From Triangularia verruculosa (taxonomy: Eukaryota; Ascomycota; Sordariomycetes; Sordariales; Podosporaceae), in NCBI GenBank assembly GCA_033296885.1, contig MU863937.1, positions 151,145 through 215,144 on the forward strand: a stretch of 64,000 nt of DNA. Direction: 5' to 3'. The notes beneath the pieces were generated by a model, which was not told where the DNA came from, searched no databases, and saw only the letters and a program-made list of their open reading frames with translations. A program made the position numbers and the translations under genes. This document shows, piece by piece, positions 57,079 to 64,000 of the stretch. Position 1 is the stretch's first letter. Each line of letters begins with the position of its first letter.

Positions 57079-59538
57079 TTAGATCCGGTTCCCAGTCAGC
57101 TGAACTGATGGGAAGAGGGTGTACTGGTTGGGAGGAGGAGGCGTGCTGAGACTGGCTGTTCTTGCGCGTCCGCGCTTGGCCTGCGTGAAGCTCTTGCTTT
57201 TAGCGGGCCAGGTCTCTTCAGTGGCCAGCTGCAAAAGGTTCCCTTCGCTACCACGACTCCTGAATTCGCGACGGCGAGTGGCTGGCTTGATCACTTCTTC
57301 AGACTCGGGAAGGGTAGGCATGACACCCGACTCGAGAGTAGGGAATGCTTCTGTCTTCAGCGGATAGCTGTCGGTGTCCAGCGACGCGGTGCTGGCGGTC
57401 AGCTGGGTGAAGTCGGTCATGGTGGAAGCGGCAGAGATATGCTTCTCAAACCCCGAGTGAGTGCTCTCATAAGTGCCGGTGGTGGAGGCACTGGTCCGAT
57501 AGCGGTGGGACGGATCATCGAAGTTGCGCAGGGCAACATCGTGGTCTTCGTCGCGCTCAGCCTCGCAAGCCAGCATCTGCTGTTGGAAATCCATGGGGAT
57601 CAGAAGTGATGGCGATAGCGTGAAGCCATGGCATTCCTTGAAGCTAGACGCGTCGGATGGCTTCCTCAAGCGCTTCGACTCGTTGAGCGGAAGCGAAAAG
57701 TTGGAAGCGCTAGGGTTGGTGATAATGGTAGGTGTGATAGCCTCCTGGCCAGTCGCTGAGAGCTGGCTGACGGGACTCAATGCAGGCACGTCAAACCGCG
57801 CCGCCGAAAGCATGGTCGGCGACACATCGCAAGACTCGGTACGGCGGTCATGGTCGTCTACGGGCGTCGCGCTGTCTCGGCTGAGCTCAAAAGACGGCCG
57901 TTGCCACTCGTAATCACAGTCTGCCTCAGCAGCATGCTCATAGCAATAATCGATATCATCCTCCCAGCTGTCACGGATGAGGCCGTCAGTCCCTTCGTTC
58001 AAGACTGCCTCAAGAGAACGTTGTGCGGCGATCAGATCGAACCGGCCCAGTGTCTCTGAGGCTTGGCTCTCCCGACGGATCTCGTCCTCATTATTTCGAA
58101 GGGAAAATCCCCTGAGCATCGGTACCGAGACGCTTCCACGCAGCGATGAGTTGCTGGCAACGCTTGCCCGCGACTTCCTAGATACAAACGTGGTTTCCTC
58201 CTCCTCGGGCACGTCTGGCAGGGTGTGCTCTGAGGCATTGGCGCTGGGGGAGGGAAGCGGCCAGTTGGCATCGCCAGACGGACTTCGAATATGCGCAGAG
58301 ATATGCTCAGGGATGACACCCATATCCGGCCCAGGAACATAGCCATACGATGTCGCTGGGGGGCTCACGGCATCTGACATGTAGGGGAATGGCTGTGGGT
58401 GGCAGAAGCTGGTGTTTGGCCTGTCCACTGAGTCGAGACGCTCATGTCGAGAAGACATACGGCTGGAAACCCGAGGTGGAGGTAGTGGTGGGAAGGGCGT
58501 GGTGCTGTCAATGGGAGATCTTGGAGGGCGGGGCGGGGCCATCATGCCTAGTTGGTCTTGGGATTGCGAGCGCTTGAGAAGGCGGCGTGGCGAGCGCTTC
58601 ATGATACCAGAGGGGGGGCGAGTTAAAGTGCTTCTTGCCAGCTCCTCCGTCAGTACTCCAACTCCATCCTCGTCAACTAGAGGGAGCGACTCGGATGAGA
58701 AGTCGTGGAAGTGCAAATCATCCGCCCTGATCCCCTTCAGCGCACCGGCAGGGGCTTGAGAGGCTCGAACCTGGGAAAACCCAGAAGCCAATGCTTGTCG
58801 ATTTGTCCGCTGGAGATCGGGGAGGTGATCCTTTTGGGTATGTGCAACATGCTGGAAGTTGTATGGTCCAGAAATCTGGATCTTGCGGGAGGCATCGCTG
58901 GTTTCGGCCTTGGAACCCCGGCGGAGGCCAAACAAGGATGGAATGCTCGAGTCCCGGTTAGGCGCTGACGTTGGAGGCAGAAGCAGAACCTCGGAGCCCC
59001 CTTCGCCAGAATATACCGAGTTTGCTGCCGAGCTCTGGGCGCTGCTCTCACGTCTTAGCCTTCCTCGCCGGTTGAAGAGCGATTTGCTGAAGAATTGCAC
59101 ACTTTCAGGGCGATCCTTGGAGGGCATGCTGCTGGAGGTTGATCGGCCTGAGGATTTCCGCGATAAACTTTTAGCATCCAATACATTCTCCCATGAAGGC
59201 CTGTCGGCCGAGGTGAGAGACCGCAACGAAGACGAGGCCGACGAGTGGCTGTGGTGCTTATCTCGAACAGATGCCCGCTGCATCTGTTTGCGGATGCTTT
59301 CTGGTGAAGGTGGTGCGTCAATGGCAGGGCCAAGGAAGTTCTCCACGTTGTTGTCACTAGGAACGTCGACATGATCCCAAGGCGTTACATCAGCAGAAGC
59401 TGGGACTGGTAGCACGACAGGTGGCGGCGGCGCTGTTTCTACCCTTTGATCCTTCAACTGCTTGTCCGTCTTCTGCCGCGATCCCGAGCCCTTCTCGACC
59501 GCATACACCGGAAGCTGAGAAACCGCCCACATCTGCAT
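57079..59538 (-). CDS. CRIB-domain (p21-Rho-binding) protein, largely disordered
   Basis: Predicted effector or scaffold of the GTPases Cdc42/Rac. Single exon, 819 aa, from ATG 59538 (context CACCATG; the upstream in-frame extension has no ATG). The CRIB motif ISGPYNFQHVAH at about 222-233 matches I-S-x-P-x-x-F-x-H-x-x-H. No kinase, PH or SAM domain is seen, which separates it from PAK kinases. The rest is Ser/Pro/Arg-rich and disordered. Short conserved-looking blocks are PWDHVDVPSDNNVENFLGPA near 53-72, LARSTLTRPPSGIMKRSPRR near 300, and GRFDLIAAQRSLEAVLNEG followed by an acidic WEDDIDYCYEHAAEADCDYEW near 520-565. Roles in polarity or septation would be inference. The specific ortholog was not recognised. 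Confidence 0.85.
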   Translation of the reverse strand: MQMWAVSQLPVYAVEKGSGSRQKTDKQLKDQRVETAPPPPVVLPVPASADVTPWDHVDVPSDNNVENFLGPAIDAPPSPESIRKQMQRASVRDKHHSHSSASSSLRSLTSADRPSWENVLDAKSLSRKSSGRSTSSSMPSKDRPESVQFFSKSLFNRRGRLRRESSAQSSAANSVYSGEGGSEVLLLPPTSAPNRDSSIPSLFGLRRGSKAETSDASRKIQISGPYNFQHVAHTQKDHLPDLQRTNRQALASGFSQVRASQAPAGALKGIRADDLHFHDFSSESLPLVDEDGVGVLTEELARSTLTRPPSGIMKRSPRRLLKRSQSQDQLGMMAPPRPPRSPIDSTTPFPPLPPPRVSSRMSSRHERLDSVDRPNTSFCHPQPFPYMSDAVSPPATSYGYVPGPDMGVIPEHISAHIRSPSGDANWPLPSPSANASEHTLPDVPEEEETTFVSRKSRASVASNSSLRGSVSVPMLRGFSLRNNEDEIRRESQASETLGRFDLIAAQRSLEAVLNEGTDGLIRDSWEDDIDYCYEHAAEADCDYEWQRPSFELSRDSATPVDDHDRRTESCDVSPTMLSAARFDVPALSPVSQLSATGQEAITPTIITNPSASNFSLPLNESKRLRKPSDASSFKECHGFTLSPSLLIPMDFQQQMLACEAERDEDHDVALRNFDDPSHRYRTSASTTGTYESTHSGFEKHISAASTMTDFTQLTASTASLDTDSYPLKTEAFPTLESGVMPTLPESEEVIKPATRRREFRSRGSEGNLLQLATEETWPAKSKSFTQAKRGRARTASLSTPPPPNQYTLFPSVQLTGNRI

Positions 59539-62500
59539 GGTGGGCGGTGTTTTTGGCGTGCTGATTCCTGCTGGTTTCAAATAGCTCTGCCTTCCTTGCT
59601 GACTGACGCTTGTCAGTCAGACTCTATGCTTCTGAATCCCCTCGAACCTATAACTGGTGGTACCGTCTGGGTGGTTGATATGCCTTGCTGATCGGACGGG
59701 TGATGTGCGAGCGAGTGGATACCTGTGACTGGCTGTTTATGCGTTATGCTCTGGTGGTGAGAGAGGCAGTAGGTGGTGAAGTGGTTAAAGCGGGACGTCG
59801 ACGAGGGGGACGCGTCCACGGCGGATTGCGAAACAACAATGCAATGCGATGTGACGGGAAAGGAGTGACAAGTCGTCGACGTCGACGCCTGGGGGAAGCA
59901 GCCGGGAAGTTGGAGATGTATTATTTTTAGGGAAAGAGAGCTGGAAACCACTCAATTGTGGGGGGTTGGACAGCTCCGGGGTCCCATATATTAATTGCTG
60001 GAGTGCCAGAGTGCGAGACGGGACCCAAAGTGTGATTTCCCATCCTGGCAGCTTTTCGCAATGCACTTGGGGTCTTGTGCTGCTAGGAGCCAGCGGCACC
60101 AATGGCGAGGGTGCCGTGGCTTCGTCGTCCCGCTCCCAGGGGGCCCCCTGTCAACAAAAGATTCTGGAGTTCAGGGGTGGGGTGGTGTTGAAGGATGGAT
60201 GGTGGAGGGTGTCGATAGCTGCACCCCGCCGACCCGACGGTGTGTGTCTGCTGGTACCCGCCGTTAGGGACCGATAGCCTGCTGGGAAACGCCGGCTTTG
60301 CTCTGAGACTGTGCCACATAACGGTCACACCGACGGCGTGGGCGATAACATAGCTCCTCCATAACGCCCTTGAGCCCCGCTGACGATCGTCGTCCTCTAC
60401 ACTAGAAATATATCATCCTTCATACGAGAAACTTGGGAGACAAACCTGACTCTCGCTTCTGCGCCCTTCATCGTGGTCCTGTCTAAGACATCGGGAGAGG
60501 CCAAAGCGCGAGCTGGAAACGGCCGAGTCTCTTCAGCGTTATTCATCTAGCAACGACATGTCCCGTCCAAGATGCTCAAATTACAATAGTCCTGTATTTG
60601 GGCCCCCGAATGCGATGCTGAATGACAGCTGACAAGACTGGGGAGCAGCATGAGCATGCGTCAAGGTTGCAATACAACTCAACATAAAACCGCCAGTACT
60701 GCCGTCGGCGTACGGCTCATATGGCCCGTCCCTGGGTCGACGACATGCTGAATGTACGGAAGCGAAAAGAAGCGAAAGCAGTCCAGAAGACCCACGGAAG
60801 GGTTGTTCAGCTCGAGTGCTACTAGCCGTTCATGTAGGGTGACGAGGACTATCTGAATGACCATATGTTTGCTCTGACGGCGGGGGAGGGAGGCGGCAGA
60901 CGAGTGCGCACAACTCTATCCCTACTGCGGATGTTTTCAAGCTTCATGATGGTAGTGGGCAAGTGAGTATTCCACGCGGCTTCCAGATGTCTTGTCTCAG
61001 TCCAATGCCACCTCGGGGGGTGTCGTGCGTGATGTGTCTGAAGGCAAGCTTCCGTGCTGGGTCCGGGGGAGGGTAACGATAAATTTAGCCCTCCTGAACC
61101 GATTCGCCAGATGCTTTGAACATGTGCAGAAATGGTATGCCGGCAAGTCTTGAACTGCCGCACATTCATTGCGGTCGCAACAGCGACATCCCATCATGTG
61201 CTGCTTGATGGTCTTGAAACAAACGGTTCTTGCGATGGCACACATGCTCGTCGGAACAGATGCGATGAGGCCGAAGACCTTGGACCTTGGCTTGTGTCGA
61301 CGAGCGGGGTTGAGAAGAGTTTGAGGAATGTGATTCCCGAGGGATTCTAGGTTAGGGCGGCTGATCGACCCAGCGGCCCGATCACGAACGGCTTCTCTAG
61401 CTCCGGGGATGGGGATGGGTAAGGTGCGCTTTGTCTGTTCTTTTCTGTTCACAGCGTCTTTCCCTGGCATTCCTGGACAGATCCGTGTCGACATGATGCT
61501 ATCGCCAGTTCCGGGTTTTCTATGGCGGTGGTGGCCTGAGAACCACATGTTGAACAGCGTGCTCGCTCTGTTTGATGTGTAAATTTGGATCGGCGTCCCT
61601 TGGTCAACATGCGCCGCGGATCGACTGTGAAAGAACCGGCCCTTCGGGCGATGCATGAATTCCTTGCAAGGTAATGTCCGGGATGCTTGGAGTTGGAGTT
61701 GGCGTCTTGCTCTCACGTTCCAGGTTTCCTGTTTTTGGCAGGTCGACAGCCCTGTGCTTCAGGGTTCACCATGGAGAAACAGTGCCTTCCTGTTCCTGTC
61801 AAGTCCTGAACTTAGCTCACCCAACCCCCCACTCTCGACGCTTGTTTGCACCACACTCTCTATCAGTCTGACGTGGCTGGCTGACTGGCTGACTGGCTGA
61901 CTGGCCTGCGATTGCTTCACTGTTCGACATTTGACATGATCATGGCCTGACCGGTTTGCAGTTCTCAAACATGGCTTGTTTTGGCACTTCTGGAAGTGGT
62001 GCTGTCGACTAAGCAAAAGTCCGGTTAAAAGCGAATCCAGGCGGAAGTGCTTTCCGAAACAAACCCAACCGCCGACCGTTAGCAGCACGAAACGGTCGAC
62101 GGCGATGGACCGCTCCGGATAGACCGTAATCACAGGACCCAGCGCCCAGGAACCCGTTATTGGAGACCCGCTACCCGCCGTTTTACTCTCCTTCAGACGG
62201 CCGACTTTGAATGACGCCGTCTTCAGTTGGCGGGCTGAAAAACATGGTGAGGCGCAACTTCACACTATCTCCACGCTATCGATGCTGTTGTCTCTGCTCC
62301 CGGCCATTCGGCTGACCAGCTGACAGGAGACACTTCCCCTTATGAAGGCGATGCATCAGAGACAAACTTGGTGGTTTCAAGAAGACACTACGAGTTGACA
62401 CAGTGCCGTAGAAAAACGACAATATACCGACAGTCACCACCCGCAACCAGTAGGAGTCCATGCTGTACGACGCGGCCCAGTTCAGCGGGAGTTCCGGGAC

Positions 62501-64000
62501 ACACTTTGATAGGCCCGCCACATTACGAACGAATCGCATCCCAAAGAATCCCGCCGAGTTTGGTCAACAGAGTCTATGTACCCTCTCACGATGGAAACCG
62601 ACATAGTAGGAACTCTTGAATCTAAATACTACACAACGCCAGAGCCCTGTTCGACGATACATGGTACGGTGTGGCTTACAGTTCATCTTCCAGATCGATC
62701 TTGTTGCCATTGGCCAATTACAGGCTGCCATCTAGTCGCAAGCCCCGTCGCCAATGGCATGCCAGTAAAGGCCTTGCCCTGTCGTCCAATATTTTCAGGG
62801 ACATGAGGGACCACTCCCAGGTCCCCGGTGCCCCTGGGCTGGGACAAAAAACAGTGGGGTTTAGCTTCCTGTCCGGCCGTTTCTTCCTGGGTAGTATTTC
62901 CACAACATCGTCACAACGAATTGTCACAGCGCGAGGCGGTCAGCGCAAGTACAGAGGCGAGGGTTGGCCATCTCACAGGGCTCGGAGGCATTGTCCGGAT
63001 GGCGATCAGTAACACGCAGGCGAGCAATGCCATCAACTCACCAAGACAGACGATGGTTTCCAGGTTTTTGGGCGTTATTGATCCGGGAAAGCTTCTTTCG
63101 GCCCGTGTTATGGGAACAAGGCACAAGATCACCTTTGCGAGGCACACTCCCGCCATCAGCCTATTTAGGATTTATAAACCAACCGCCCGTCACTTAACCA
63201 ACAAGGCGCCGCTGACGGGCAGATGAACGGATACGAATCTGGGAAGCCCCAGAAAACGTTTGAGATGATCCCCCTCTCGGCTGGAAGAAGGCGTTTATCA
63301 ACCCGCCGGGGAGGATTTCGGGAGCTGGACGTTAGAGACATGCAAAAGGCAAGCCACGACAGACTATCGAGATCACAGCGGCGCTGGGTTGGATACCAAT
63401 AGCACGTTACCAGCGGCACGGAACAGCTGCGCCGGACTTTGCTTGCAGAAGGAGTCTGACGCTCAAATACACTGTATCTCGCCCGCAGGTTCCACACTAG
63501 CATCCTATGGTCATCAGGCTTGGCAGGACGGCGAAAGACATCGCCAATCCTGCTCTCGGCTATCTCGAGAGTGTGAGGCCGTGGAGGAGCGCAGCAGATA
63601 TCACTATCTGCGGCGGGTTCGCTGTACAGGAAATTAGCAGTCCAGGCAGTCCAAAGGCATGTTGATGACGAATTGCGCCCCAGTTCTGGAAGCCCAGTCG
63701 CTGCACCCACCCGCGTCCAAGGCGTGTCTCTCCTCGATTCTGGTTGGATCGCGGGAAATCGACCGTGTCAGCCGCAGCCCCTGCATGGCGAACCATGACC
63801 GAAAGGAGCTAAACCCAGCCAGTCGGGCTTCTTGCTGCACACTAAGCTCTATACCTATACCGACCAAATAAAAGGTAGCGTGTGACTTGCCCCGCTTTTC
63901 TAACCTTTTCTAGCTTAGCGAGGTCGATCTGTGGCAGCCACACACGTAAGACCAAGAAGAAGGTCACTTTTCTAGCAATTTCTATGGCCGGGTACCTCGC
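59539..64000. other. 4.4-kb gene-poor right end
   Basis: No convincing gene on either strand. The longest frames (minus 60997-61716 and 63165-63710) have no ATG-supported family resemblance. A short 8-bp tandem repeat lies at 61879-61902. The first part must hold the CRIB-gene promoter. A gene outside the right edge cannot be judged. Confidence 0.5.
61879..61902. repeat. 8-bp tandem repeat GGCTGACT, 3 copies
   Basis: Three perfect copies of GGCTGACT, flanked by partial copies (TGGCTG before and GGCC after). Simple repeat with no evident function. Confidence 0.85.

Noticed and set aside
61080..61160. Possible minus-strand tRNA (B-box-like GTTCAAGAC in reverse)
   Set aside because: The flanking bases do not form a T stem or acceptor stem.
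60997..61716. 239-codon minus-strand frame
   Set aside because: No family resemblance, irregular composition, and no splice-consistent extension.
1..64000. CRISPR arrays, transposon terminal repeats, viral genes
   Set aside because: None found. The 21-bp arrays lack spacers, and no transposase or reverse-transcriptase motifs were seen.

Overview
The window looks like a 64-kb chromosomal segment of a filamentous ascomycete, most likely order Sordariales (Neurospora/Podospora/Thermothelomyces relatives). Genes are spaced and lie on both strands. Introns are short (about 50-90 nt, one of 278 nt), with GT donors, CTRAC-like branch sites and AG acceptors. The proteins are fungal, notably a class IIA cellobiose dehydrogenase with a C-terminal CBM1, a Zn2Cys6 regulator and a SNX41-type sorting nexin. 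No bacterial, viral or CRISPR features were seen.

Left third (1-22 kb): an unrecognised six-exon protein, a MUP-type amino-acid permease whose frame requires a 3-nt microexon, the phosphatidylinositol 4-kinase PIK1, an accessory amidase lying between two arrays of a degenerate 21-bp repeat, and an SR/proline-rich protein of unknown function.

Middle (22-37 kb): a compact housekeeping block. It holds NUP82, CBP20 (with a GC-AG intron), MRPL31, TRS20, a solo histone H4, CDC27/APC3, SND2, NGI1 and cytochrome b5 reductase CBR1. Several genes are divergent pairs sharing 0.4-0.7 kb promoters (NUP82/CBP20, MRPL31/TRS20, NGI1/CBR1). Others are convergent (CBP20/MRPL31, TRS20/H4, SND2/NGI1).

Right third (37-64 kb): a Zn2Cys6 transcription factor, a small membrane-anchored prolyl-4-hydroxylase-like oxygenase, an orphan gene whose long frame is broken by one TAG and which is followed by a third copy of the 21-bp repeat array, secreted cellobiose dehydrogenase, an intron-containing tRNA-Arg(TCG), the mRNA guanylyltransferase, SNX41, and a large disordered CRIB-domain protein. 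The last 4.4 kb shows no convincing gene.

Gene models were built by hand from splice signals, phase and protein-family continuity. Exon boundaries are given for each gene. No database search or expression data were available, so family names rest on recognised motifs and remembered family sequence.
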